Assembly (NCBI GenBank): GCA_021799535.1
Contig: JAJZAH010000007.1
Coordinates: 1-40,802, forward strand
DNA: 40,802 nucleotides
From: Nanobdellota archaeon
Lineage (GTDB): Archaea > Nanobdellota > Nanobdellia > Pacearchaeales > GW2011-AR1
Reading direction: 5' to 3'
In this document: piece after piece, positions 29,061 through 39,100 of the stretch
Layout: every line of letters starts with the position of its first letter
Numbering within the stretch: the first letter of the stretch is position 1
Notes under the pieces: model-generated
The model's input: only the letters and a program-made list of their open reading frames with translations
Database searches by the model: none
What the model was told of the DNA's origin: nothing
Made by a program: the position numbers and the translations under genes

Positions 29061-29102
29061 CTTTTCTGTCATAATTATGTTTTACAAAATTAGTTTATAA
29101 AT

Positions 29103-29450
29103 TTATTGATGAGGATCTGTCTGGGCATCTTCCTTGGTGAGAAAACTCATGATATTCATTCCAGACTCTTCAATATATTTCCTTTGGTCATCCTTTAACA
29201 ATTCCAAGTCTAATCCATACTTCAGGGCCTCTCCTCTTGAGAAATCCCTTATTTCCATTCTAGTCATGAATTGATCTTTGTATTTCTCAAGCATTGAGAA
29301 TATTTTTTCTTCATCGATTCTTGCTAGGTCCAGATCATATACTAAATGGATTCCTTTGTCTGTTTTTGAAATCAAATAATAACTTAACTTAGAATTTTTT
29401 ATTTCTTCTTCGAGCGCTTTTATCTTTTCCTCAGTATTCATATTGTACAC
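29103..29450 (-). CDS. Hypothetical protein between S7 and EF-2
   Basis: 115-aa ORF in the ribosomal gene run. Confidence 0.6.
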   Translation of the reverse strand: MYNMNTEEKIKALEEEIKNSKLSYYLISKTDKGIHLVYDLDLARIDEEKIFSMLEKYKDQFMTRMEIRDFSRGEALKYGLDLELLKDDQRKYIEESGMNIMSFLTKEDAQTDPHQ

Positions 29451-29453
29451 AAT

Positions 29454-30065
29454 CTATCTTGCACTGTCGGCCTGTGCTTCGGACTCTTTCTTCTTCTTGA
29501 GGGCTGAGCTCTCACCGTTCTCTTCATAAGCAAGGACTATCTCTTCGGCGAGACTTTGTGAAAGCTTCTTCTTTTTACCGAACGCTTTGTCACTTGCACC
29601 ATGAACCATATTCTTGAGAGCCAGATTGACCCTTCTTATCGGGGAAACGTCAACGGCCTGAGGGTACCTTGCCCCCCCGTATTCTATTATCGTAGTCTCA
29701 TCTCTTGGAGAAACTTTTTCAATCGCCTTTACGAGGACTTCAACGGGGTTTTTCCCTGTCTTTTTTTCGATTGCCTGAAAAGCTTCAAGCACCATCTTCA
29801 TGTTTTTTGAGTATTTCCCTGTTGAATGCCCGACCTCAATTCTGTGTTTCTTCCCTCGGTGGCCGGTTAAAGCTACTTTATTTACAAGCCTTTCGACAAT
29901 GTTAACTTTTGTCTGACCATGTTTTACCACATTCCTTCCTTCGGATTTCAATATGAGCTTCGGCTCCAGGTTTATGACTCCTGCAAGCCCGGGATCATTA
30001 ACTTTTATTTGGGATATGTCCCACATGTCAAAAATCTTGAAATTCGTTTGATTCTCTTCTGCCAT
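29454..30065 (-). CDS. rps7: 30S ribosomal protein S7
   Basis: ERLVNKVALTGHRGKKH, KNPVEVLVKAIEKVSPRDETTIIEYGGARYPQAVDVSPIRRVNLAL. Confidence 0.96.
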   Translation of the reverse strand: MAEENQTNFKIFDMWDISQIKVNDPGLAGVINLEPKLILKSEGRNVVKHGQTKVNIVERLVNKVALTGHRGKKHRIEVGHSTGKYSKNMKMVLEAFQAIEKKTGKNPVEVLVKAIEKVSPRDETTIIEYGGARYPQAVDVSPIRRVNLALKNMVHGASDKAFGKKKKLSQSLAEEIVLAYEENGESSALKKKKESEAQADSAR

Positions 30066-30067
30066 TT

Positions 30068-30259
30068 TTAATTAGTTGTTTCCACCTCTTTCTCAAGTTT
30101 GCTCTTCTTTAGCTTCTCAATGATTTTGTCAATCGTTATGTATATTTTTCCAAACATCTGATTGTACCATCTATCGTCAGGTTCTTTTTCAATATTCCCC
30201 GCATATGTATTCCAGCCTTCTTTATTTTTCTTATCAGAATAAAAAATTTTGAATGCCAT
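30068..30259 (-). CDS. Small hypothetical protein between S12 and S7
   Basis: 63-aa ORF with 2-4 nt spacing to both neighbours. Confidence 0.65.
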   Translation of the reverse strand: MAFKIFYSDKKNKEGWNTYAGNIEKEPDDRWYNQMFGKIYITIDKIIEKLKKSKLEKEVETTN

Positions 30260-30263
30260 TTTT

Positions 30264-30686
30264 TTATCTTCTACCTTTTTGTATCTTGCCCATCCATAAT
30301 CTATGAAGGGGCTGGTCGTTTACTTTTATGACTTGGTATCTGATTCCAGGCATATCCCCTTTACTTTTTCCTTGTTTTCCGCCTATTCTCTCTATCATCA
30401 CTTCATCATGTTCATCAATGAACTTTTGCGCAAGGTTTCCAGGAATGAAGGCTCCAACAACTTTTCCGTTTTTTGTCAGTTGCACCCTGCAGCATTTTCT
30501 CATTGCTGAGTTTGGCTGTCTTGCTTCCTTTTGGAATTTTGAAAGAACTATGCCTTTGGCTTGGTTTGCCCCCCCGAGCGGATCCGATTTTGCAAAAAGG
30601 TCAAGCGTGTGCGCTTTGTATCCTTTGTCTTTCCATCGGAATTTCTTTCTATCCTTCACTTTTTTGAACGCGCTTTTTAATCCCAT
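30264..30686 (-). CDS. rps12: 30S ribosomal protein S12
   Basis: [44 protein letters not shown]. Confidence 0.97.
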   Translation of the reverse strand: MGLKSAFKKVKDRKKFRWKDKGYKAHTLDLFAKSDPLGGANQAKGIVLSKFQKEARQPNSAMRKCCRVQLTKNGKVVGAFIPGNLAQKFIDEHDEVMIERIGGKQGKSKGDMPGIRYQVIKVNDQPLHRLWMGKIQKGRR

Positions 30687-30781
30687 CGTATGATTAATCT
30701 TAAGAAAATTGGTTTATAAACTTTTACTTGAGGTTTGTTAATTTTCATCAATTATTTCCCCTGTACCTAAATAATTATAAA

Positions 30782-31438
30782 ATGCCCGGTTTAAATGGTC
30801 TTATGGATGCACTTGAAAAAACTATACAGTTCTACGAAGATAATGCGGAATCTTATGCCGAAAATGTCAAGGGGATTTGTCCGAAGGGTGAACTTGATAA
30901 ATTTTCAAACTTGCTGTTGCCTTCTTATAGGATGGTTTTGGATACGGGATGCGGCTCTGGTGTTGCCTCAGAATATCTTCAGTTGAAAGGTTTTCAGGTT
31001 ACAGGGGTTGATCTGTCAAGAAATCTTTTAACTCTAGCAAGGAAACTTTCTCCTTATTCCTTTTTTGAAACAGGGGATATGAGGAGAATGTATTTTCAGA
31101 GTGGGTATTTTGACGGTTTGGTGAATATAGCTTCCCTTTTGCATCTTGAGAAGAAGGATGTACCTAAGACTATAAAAGAGTTCAACCGTGTTTTAAAGCC
31201 TGGCGGGATTTTCTATCTCTCTGTAAAAGAAGGCCTTGGGGAAGGAATGGAAAATGACAAGAGATATAACGGTGCGGAGAAATATTATTCCTATTTTGGA
31301 AAAAGTGAAATAAGAGATCTCCTTGAGAAAGGCGGTTTTGATATTTTTGACTTGCACACCATTGAATATAAAGATAATTATAGAATTGAACATCCTTGGA
31401 TGAATATTTTCTCGAAAAAATCTTATTCTCATTCATAG
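30782..31438 (+). CDS. Class I SAM-dependent methyltransferase
   Basis: MVLDTGCGSGVASEYLQLKGFQVTGVDLSRNLLTLAR; EFNRVLKPGGIFYLSV. Confidence 0.87.
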   Translation: MPGLNGLMDALEKTIQFYEDNAESYAENVKGICPKGELDKFSNLLLPSYRMVLDTGCGSGVASEYLQLKGFQVTGVDLSRNLLTLARKLSPYSFFETGDMRRMYFQSGYFDGLVNIASLLHLEKKDVPKTIKEFNRVLKPGGIFYLSVKEGLGEGMENDKRYNGAEKYYSYFGKSEIRDLLEKGGFDIFDLHTIEYKDNYRIEHPWMNIFSKKSYSHS

Positions 31439-31728
31439 GTATAATCTCTATTATCAGCCTCATCGGAGGCTATCATCTCTTTGGATCCGCCATGTTTTAT
31501 ATTTTCCTTCCCCCTGTGGAGCATTTCCTCGTCTGAAATTTTGTAATGATTTTTAATATTACAGAGGATTTCTTCTATACTAAAAATTTCGTTCTTTTCT
31601 TTGTTTTCAAAAATTCATTCACTTCTTCAAGAAGTTTTCCAAAGGGCTTATGTTCATATTCCGTGTCAGAAGGGATATGCGTCGGGAAGGAGATATTTTC
31701 CCCCCGGGAATTCAGGGATCTTGTCCAT
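31429..31728 (-). pseudogene. Frame-disrupted small gene (two compensating homopolymer indels), or an assembly error
   Basis: Conceptual corrected product MDKIPEFPGENISFPTHIPSDTEYEHKPFGKLLEEVNEFFENKEKNEIFSIEEILCNIKNHYKISDEEMLHRGKENIKHGGSKEMIASDEADNRDYTYE; shifts at C6 (31700-31705) and A5 (31609-31613) on the plus strand. Confidence 0.65.
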
Positions 31729-31748
31729 CACTAATTTATTATACTTAA

Positions 31749-32165
31749 TTATATAACTTTGTAGTCCACTTTAAAAAAATCCTTCACAATTTCTTTCATC
31801 TCATTTAAACGTCTTTTGTTCCTCCCTAAGAGAGCAGCCTTGTTCTCACTTCCTGCGTTTACGATTATCTCGTCAGGAGTGATTGCAATCTCCTTGAAAC
31901 CGACGGGCGCAATCACGGATTGGATGAATTGCCTTGCATCTTCAATTCCGTTAGGGGTTGGGACTATCCTGACTCTTTTTCTCAGTATATCCGACATTTT
32001 CTTCAAGTTCTCACCATTTTTTCCTAAAGCTCTTGAGATATCCCTTCTTGGGACGCAAAACATAAGAATCTCGTTATAGTTGAAGCAGTATCTTGTTTCA
32101 AGACGGGTAATCTTCCTGAACAGGTTAAGATGCCTAAGGTCCTGCATATCTATAGTGTTTACCAT
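31749..32165 (-). CDS. nusA: Archaeal NusA-like KH-domain protein
   Basis: DISRALGKNGENLKKMSDILRKRVRIVP; NKAALLGRNKRRLNEMKEIVKDFF. Confidence 0.88.
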   Translation of the reverse strand: MVNTIDMQDLRHLNLFRKITRLETRYCFNYNEILMFCVPRRDISRALGKNGENLKKMSDILRKRVRIVPTPNGIEDARQFIQSVIAPVGFKEIAITPDEIIVNAGSENKAALLGRNKRRLNEMKEIVKDFFKVDYKVI

Positions 32166-32224
32166 ATTATAATCCCTTTATACATGAACTCTTTATAAAA
32201 TTGTTGTTTTTTATTTTTGGTCTT

Positions 32225-32252
32225 GATAAATTTTGTCGTCGACAATTTTATC
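32225..32252. promoter_or_regulatory. Imperfect palindrome between rpoA and nusA
   Basis: GATAAATTTTGTC-GTC-GACAATTTTATC. Confidence 0.35.
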
Positions 32253-32382
32253 TAATCTAACCCCGGGTTATTTTCTGAATAATTCCCTTGTAAATCTTCA
32301 AATTATTTTGAAATTTCTCTCCAAATGTGTTCTGATAAATGGGTTATCTGTCATTAGTCAAAAATATTGGGAATTATAAACC

Positions 32383-35300
32383 TCATTTATTGCTTGCCTC
32401 AACGACTTTCTTATCAGCAACCTTCTTGTCTTTTTCATCTCCGGCTAACGAACCTATGACATTGACAAGTAGTCCCGGGAGTCCTGTGCCGACGGGAACA
32501 GGCTGGTTGAGTATTACGTTTTCAATGACGCTCTCGAGCTTGTCAGTCGAGCCTTTTATTATGGCGTTGACAAACTGCTTCACTGGAGTTTCAAATGTAG
32601 CTCTTGCAAGGATTGAAGCCTTCTGCATGATGATCCCCATCCTTGTCACACCTTTAACATCTCCTGTATTGGTCATAGCGTCAGCAATAAGCTCGAGGTG
32701 CTTTATATGGATATCAAGGCCTTGTGAATTAAGGACCTCTTTGATTTCGTTTATTATCAGCTGCCTCGCGGCTTCAATTCCGAAAATCTCGGATACTTCA
32801 TAAAGATCATTTGAGATGAGTCTTTTCTTGTCAACTTCTTTCAACTTAATCATTTCTTTTAAGTTTGTTCCGAGGGTTATGACTGCATAATCTTTATCCT
32901 TCTTGACAATTAATATTTGCTCAACCCCTTTAACCCCAGAAATTATGGATCTCTTTAGTTTCTCTTTAAGCTGGTAAATCTCCTTGAATCCATACTCTGA
33001 TGCGTTGAGGATTATGGAATTTCCCCTGCTCTCAACTTTAAATCCAAGATCGTGGAGTCTCTCAACAACTTTAGCAGGCGTCGTGTGAGTCTTCTTAAGT
33101 TCGTTGTTGTCAAGGTTTATGGTTATCTTCTTGTTTCCGAAATCAAGGTTTATCTCTGATGAGACCTCTTTGAGTGTAACTTCCTTTATTCTCTCTGCGA
33201 ATATCTTTGCATCCTTTTCGTTATTGTAATCTTTGTCTAAATAGACTTCCATCTTTGGGGAAGAAGGTTTCTTTCTTGCGTCAAAAATTTCTATTATTCT
33301 TGGAAGACCCGTTGTTACCTGCATTTCAGCAACACCTGCCATGTGGAAAGTATTAAGAACCATCTGTGTTGAAGCTTCACCGAATGATTGCGCAGTAACG
33401 AGTCCTATTGCCTCGCCTGGCGAAATCTTCTCTTTCAAGTGTATTTTTGAGACATCATATCCGTCTGCCCCGTATTGGAATTGTATTATATTATTTCCGG
33501 AGTCTCTTATTGTTCCGTCATATTCGACTCTCATATCTTGTAACGCATTAGCCAAACGCCTGTATAGGTATCCCGATTTAGGCGTCCTAAGTGCTGTATC
33601 CATAAGTGAATCACGCCCGGTTATAGCCTGGAAGAAAAATTCATCCGGCTTGAGACCTTTTATGAAAGCGCTTCTTATAAACCCTCTTGCTCTTGGTGAT
33701 AAGTCCCCTCTCTTGAAGAAAGGAAGAGTTCTTTCAGTATAACCAATTCCTATCCTTCCGCCCGCGAAAGCTTGCTGCCCTACGCATGATGCCATCTGGG
33801 TTATATTAAGAGTGTTTCCTCCGCCGCCGGACTTTATCATGCTGCTTACGGGGTTTGTTTCAGGGAATCTTTCTTTTACGATAGCGCCGACCTTTGTTCT
33901 GACTTCGTTAAGAACCTTAAGGAGGTGGATTTCTCTTGACTCTTCTGCGGATTTTCCTGGAATAAGTTCAAGCGTCCCATTTCTGTAAGATTCCAGTATT
34001 TCATCTGCTTTTTTCTCAGTTGTTTTTATTACTTTCTCACTCTCTTCAATAGTGTCTTGATCAAGGTCGAAGTCTTCTACTGAAGCGGTGATGCCAACTT
34101 CTGAAAGGTAATTCTTCCCGAGGTTAAATGCTTTTCTTATGGATTCAAATGCTTCATTTCTTCCGAATTTTTCATCTATCACCTTTACAAGCTCCCCTTC
34201 TTCATCTCCGAACGTGTTTTTATCTATATCCCCTTTGACGAATTTTCCTTTCTTGATTTCTATAGATTCATTTGAGAAGTTTATCTCTGGAAGAACATAT
34301 GAGAAGACATCTTTTCCGGATATAGTCTTTGTCGTAATTTCTGCTTCAATTCCTGATTTGTATAATATCTGGTTTGCTTCCTCTTTTGTGAGTTCTCTCT
34401 TTCCAAGGATATAATTTCCTGTGATAGCGTCGACTATGCAGCCTATGAGGTTTGTGTTGTTCTTTGGTGAAATCAGGTTTTGTTTTACATCAAGGAGAAC
34501 TTTCGCTTCTGCCCTTGCTTCTTCAGTCTGAGGTGAGTGTATATTCATTTCATCACCATCAAAGTCTGCATTGTAGGGGTTTGCTGCGGCAGGGTGAACT
34601 CTGAACGTTTTTCCCGGGAGAACCCTCACATAATGTGCCATAAGGCTTGCCCTGTGAAGTGAAGGGTGTCTGTTGAAAAGCACTATATCTCCATCCTGAA
34701 GGTGCCTTTCGACTTTATATCCGGGCTTTAGTTCCTGGATTATTTCTTCTTCAAGCTCAGGAGTTATCTTTTTCCTTCTTCCGTCTGGCCTTATAACATA
34801 ACTTGCCCCAGGCCAATTCTCTCCATTTTTCACAAGCTTAGAAAGTTTTTCAATGTTTGAATCATTTAACGTTTCAGCGACGGTAACAACTTTGGCTATC
34901 TCGAAAGGTATCCCGACTTCGTTTATCTTTATGTTTGGATCAGGACTTACAACAGTCCTCCCCGAATAATTTACTCTTTTACCTGCTATGTTCTTTCTTA
35001 TTCTCCCCTCTTTTCCTTTTATCCTTTCTGTTATCGTTTTAAGTGGCTGGCCGCTTCTGTGCCTTGCAGGAGGAACTCTTGCAACGGTGTTATCAAAGAA
35101 TGTCGTGACGTGGTATTGCAATAAGTCCCATAAGTCTTCTATTATGACCTCGGGAGCTCCGGCATTGAGGTTTTCCCAAAGCCTCTGATTTGCACGGATG
35201 ATATCCGAAAGCTTGTGTGTCAGGTCATCTTCACTTCTTTCGCCGGATTCCAAAATTATACTTGGTCTTACTGTCACAGGAGGGACGATCAGGGAATTTA

Positions 35301-35871
35301 AAACCGCCCATTCAATCCTGCACGTCCTTGGGTCAATTCCTATCTTTCTTAGTTCAGCATCGGTTATCCTCACAAGGTGTTCTCTTATTTCAGTTGGAAA
35401 TATTCTTGACTTTCCCTTGTAGAAACTTGTCGGCTTATCGAGTTTTATCTTCTCTTGTGAAGCATGGCAGTAAGGGCATTTCTTTGCATCTTTTGCCTTC
35501 TTTGCTCTTTCACTGGGGGTGTATTTTTTTAGATCCTTCTCGTCAAGCATAAGTTTCCCGCATTCCTGGCAGAAGCACCTGAGACCCAATTCGATCACTG
35601 GAACATATTTAAGATGGATTATTGGTTTAGCAAGGTCTATGCTTCCCGGGTGTCCGAGGCATTCTTTTATTTTTCCTCCGCATGTCCTGCACCTTACTCC
35701 GGGATCTATTGCCCCGAGCCTTAAATCCATAAGACCCCCGTCTACAGGATATCCGTCAATATCGTAGAGCTCCGGCGTTACTATCTTTGCGACTGATATT
35801 TTTTTGATCTCTTCAGGGCTAAGTAACGAGAACTTTATCTCTCCTATTTTTTTGCTTATTTGATGTTTCAT
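32383..35871 (-). CDS. rpoA: DNA-directed RNA polymerase subunit A, A' and A'' fused in one polypeptide
   Basis: NADFDGDEMNIH (A') and GEAIGLVTAQSFGEASTQMVLNTFHMAGV...LPRIIEIFDARKKPSSP (A'') in one 1162-aa ORF. Confidence 0.97.
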   Translation of the reverse strand: MKHQISKKIGEIKFSLLSPEEIKKISVAKIVTPELYDIDGYPVDGGLMDLRLGAIDPGVRCRTCGGKIKECLGHPGSIDLAKPIIHLKYVPVIELGLRCFCQECGKLMLDEKDLKKYTPSERAKKAKDAKKCPYCHASQEKIKLDKPTSFYKGKSRIFPTEIREHLVRITDAELRKIGIDPRTCRIEWAVLNSLIVPPVTVRPSIILESGERSEDDLTHKLSDIIRANQRLWENLNAGAPEVIIEDLWDLLQYHVTTFFDNTVARVPPARHRSGQPLKTITERIKGKEGRIRKNIAGKRVNYSGRTVVSPDPNIKINEVGIPFEIAKVVTVAETLNDSNIEKLSKLVKNGENWPGASYVIRPDGRRKKITPELEEEIIQELKPGYKVERHLQDGDIVLFNRHPSLHRASLMAHYVRVLPGKTFRVHPAAANPYNADFDGDEMNIHSPQTEEARAEAKVLLDVKQNLISPKNNTNLIGCIVDAITGNYILGKRELTKEEANQILYKSGIEAEITTKTISGKDVFSYVLPEINFSNESIEIKKGKFVKGDIDKNTFGDEEGELVKVIDEKFGRNEAFESIRKAFNLGKNYLSEVGITASVEDFDLDQDTIEESEKVIKTTEKKADEILESYRNGTLELIPGKSAEESREIHLLKVLNEVRTKVGAIVKERFPETNPVSSMIKSGGGGNTLNITQMASCVGQQAFAGGRIGIGYTERTLPFFKRGDLSPRARGFIRSAFIKGLKPDEFFFQAITGRDSLMDTALRTPKSGYLYRRLANALQDMRVEYDGTIRDSGNNIIQFQYGADGYDVSKIHLKEKISPGEAIGLVTAQSFGEASTQMVLNTFHMAGVAEMQVTTGLPRIIEIFDARKKPSSPKMEVYLDKDYNNEKDAKIFAERIKEVTLKEVSSEINLDFGNKKITINLDNNELKKTHTTPAKVVERLHDLGFKVESRGNSIILNASEYGFKEIYQLKEKLKRSIISGVKGVEQILIVKKDKDYAVITLGTNLKEMIKLKEVDKKRLISNDLYEVSEIFGIEAARQLIINEIKEVLNSQGLDIHIKHLELIADAMTNTGDVKGVTRMGIIMQKASILARATFETPVKQFVNAIIKGSTDKLESVIENVILNQPVPVGTGLPGLLVNVIGSLAGDEKDKKVADKKVVEASNK

Positions 35872-35872
35872 T

Positions 35873-36145
35873 TTAATTTCCTTTTATTTTAGTTAAATGA
35901 TATAAACATGGGACCCCGTTTATTTTCATTTTTGGGCTTGCTTCGTATCCGAATCCGGAGGCTGCAAACGCATATCTGATCCCCTCCATGATTGAGGACC
36001 CTGTTGCAATATCTGCTTCATCTTTCTGAAAGCTTGACGTTGCCTGAATTACTTTGTCATAATGCTTCTGTCCCATCCCGAACATTTCAATCTTTGCTCG
36101 CATTTTATTTTTCGATCTGTCTAATGATTTTGCCATCTTATTCAT
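35873..36145 (-). CDS. Small hypothetical protein between rpoB and rpoA
   Basis: 90-aa ORF overlapping the rpoB end by 8 nt. Confidence 0.65.
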   Translation of the reverse strand: MNKMAKSLDRSKNKMRAKIEMFGMGQKHYDKVIQATSSFQKDEADIATGSSIMEGIRYAFAASGFGYEASPKMKINGVPCLYHLTKIKGN

Positions 36146-39100
36146 ATTTGTTCTTTAATTCAAATTTAGTGTTTACATGAAGTCCCTGGAGCTCTTCAAC
36201 GAGCAATTTGAATGCATACGAAACTTCTACGGGCTCGATTTCTTCTGAGTGACATTCTGGGCAAATTGTTTTCTTCCTTATCTTGTCATCAATAGCAATA
36301 GCGCCACACTTTGCACATATTGGCAATACAACCTTATCAGAGTCGTATCTTTCTTTCAGCAATAACGATGCACCATGTGCTACAAGAGCCTGTTGCTCCA
36401 TTTCACCTAGTCTTAAAGCCCCCCCACGTGATCTTCCTTCAATTGGCTGTCTTGTCAGAAGTGCGATTTTTCCTGATGCCCTTCCATGTATTTTGTTTGC
36501 GACCATATACTTAAGTTTTAGATAATATAAGTTCCCTACAAAAATCTTTGTCTCTATCTTTTTCCCTGTCACACCGCTCCTCATGGTCTCTTTTCCGTCG
36601 TATCTGAATCCCAGGTTTTCAAGTTGTTCTTCCAGATTTGCTTTTGATTCCCCGGAGAATGATGTTCCGTCGATAACTTCCCCCCTTAGTGCTGCAGTCT
36701 TGCCCGCGAGAAGTTCTATCAGATACCCTACAGTCATACGGCTTGGCAATCCGTGCGGATTGAATAATACATCAGGTCTCATACCTGAATTTGTGAAGGG
36801 GATATCTTCTTCGTCGACAATCGCTCCTATTACCCCTTTCTGACCATGAGAGGTCGCAAATTTATCTCCAAGTTCCGGAACCCTTAAATCCCTTGTCTTT
36901 ACTTGGACAATCCTATTGCCTTCGTCATCAATTGTGACAAAGACAGATTCTACAACTCCTTTCTCTTCCTGTCTTAGCGTAACACTTGATTCTTTTTTTG
37001 TCCTTACTGATATTTCCCTTGCTTCTGAAAGGAATTTTGGAGGCGATGTCTTTCCGATCAGAACCTCGCTTTCTCCTATGTCTGCTTCAGGGTAGATTAT
37101 CCCGTCATCTTCCAGATACCTGTAGAGTGATTCCATTCTGTAGCCGGAAACATCTTTTTCGGGGATTGTAATCTCATCTCTTAATCCTCCTGCGTAGTTC
37201 ATTTCTATTGCTGAGTATGGTCTGAAGTAAAAACTTCTTCCCATTCCCCTCTGGAGGCTCCCTTTGTTTAAGACAAGGGCATCTTCCATGTTATACCCTT
37301 CATAAGTCATTATGGCAACGGTAAGATTCTGACCTGCTGGGTAGGTGTTTAAGGTGTCGTACACAAAGCTTCTTACGAGGGGCTTTTGCGGATACTGTAA
37401 AACTGAAACGTCTGTATCCAGTCGGCAAAGATAATTTGCAGCGTAAAGTCCAAGAGCCTGCTTTTGTGTTTTTGATCCCCTGTTAAGTCTTGAAGACTGA
37501 TCATGGTTCCCATAAGGCACTAAGCTTGTCACAGCGCCAAGGAACGCCACGGAATCGACCTCAACATGCGTGTGTTCAGGGGTTATTTCTTTGTCGTTGA
37601 GGGCAACTAGCGCACTTTCTTCCTCGGAAGCATCAAGATATTCTACAATCCCTGACTTGACTAAGTCGATCCATTTAAGACCTCCCTGCTCGAGAGAGAG
37701 GAGATGTTCATCTCTAAGTTTTGGTATGCCATTTTCGACGACAATCAATGGTCTTAGAACCCTTCCTGGTTCGGTTGACATCAAAATAGACTGGAGACCA
37801 CTCTTTTCGCTTGTGCTGAGCTCAATGGGAAGTTCACCATTTCTTCTCTTTTCTTTTATCATTCCTGAAAATTCCTTTGGGTTCTCCACATTTCCTATAT
37901 AATTACCGTTAAAGAATACCTCATACCCATCGTTTATCTCTTTGCTGAGCCCAGATTTTTCAAGATCTTTTATGAACTTTTCTTCATCAAGATCAACTCT
38001 TGTTGAAACTCTGCTCATGAGAGCAAGATTTTTTCTTAACCCGATTTCGGTTCCTTCAGGGGTTTCTATAGGGCAGAACCTTCCAAAATGCGTCGGATGA
38101 AGTGTTCTTGCTGCGAAATTCTCCTGCCCTGATTCAAGCATTGAGGATACTCTCTGCAGTTGTGAGATTGTTGCTAAATAATTCGTCTTGTCCATGTTTT
38201 GTGTAACCCCGCTCCTTTCGCCGGTCCATGAACCAGTGGCAATTGCCGATTCTATCCTATGGCTGAACAAAGTTGATTTTGCAAGAACTTTTATTGAAAA
38301 GAACTTTTTCCTCTTTGACGATTTTTGGAGTGAGTACTGGAGGTCCCTTATGAGTATTCCAAGGTTCACTTTGAAAAGCGTGGTCAACAAATCTCCTGAC
38401 AATCTTACCCTTTTATTCGCGTAATGGTCTTTGTCAGTGATGAGTTTTGAATCCTCCTTTGCAAGAAGAAATTGCTTTATGAGCTTGCATATTGTTACGG
38501 CCTTCTTTATCCTTGAACTTTTATCCTGACCTATATGAGGAAACAGGTAGGAATCGATCCTCTGTTTTACTCTGTCAAGTATCTCTTTCTTTGTGCCTTG
38601 AAGATTTGTTTTCTCTGCAATGTACATCATGGCATCTTCTTCAGTTGCTATATTCGCAAATTCGTAGAGGTTGACTATGACACTGTCAGTCTCCTTTCCA
38701 ATGTACTTTGCTATATCCGCTTCTTTTGTAAGTCCGAGAGTTTTCAAAAGTATCATTGTAGGGATGTCTTTGAACCTTGAGAATGAAGTTTCAAAAAGTC
38801 CGTCTTTTCCCTCTTTTATCGTTGTTGGAATCCTGTATGTTCCTTTAAGCGAGAAAAGCTTCAATATGAGCTGACCTTTTGAGTTTTCTTCTATAAAAGG
38901 TTGGTTTTCGGCCAAATCTTCAGCCATAACCATAACTCTTTCATTGCCTTTTATTATAAAATAACCTCCGGGATCAAGGGGATCATGGTAATTTTCTATA
39001 AGTTTTTCCTTGTCAAGGCCCCATGTGTTGCATGTTTTGCTCTTTACCATTACCGGGATTTTTCCTATCTCAACAACCTCGGAGTCAACTTGCCCGTCTT

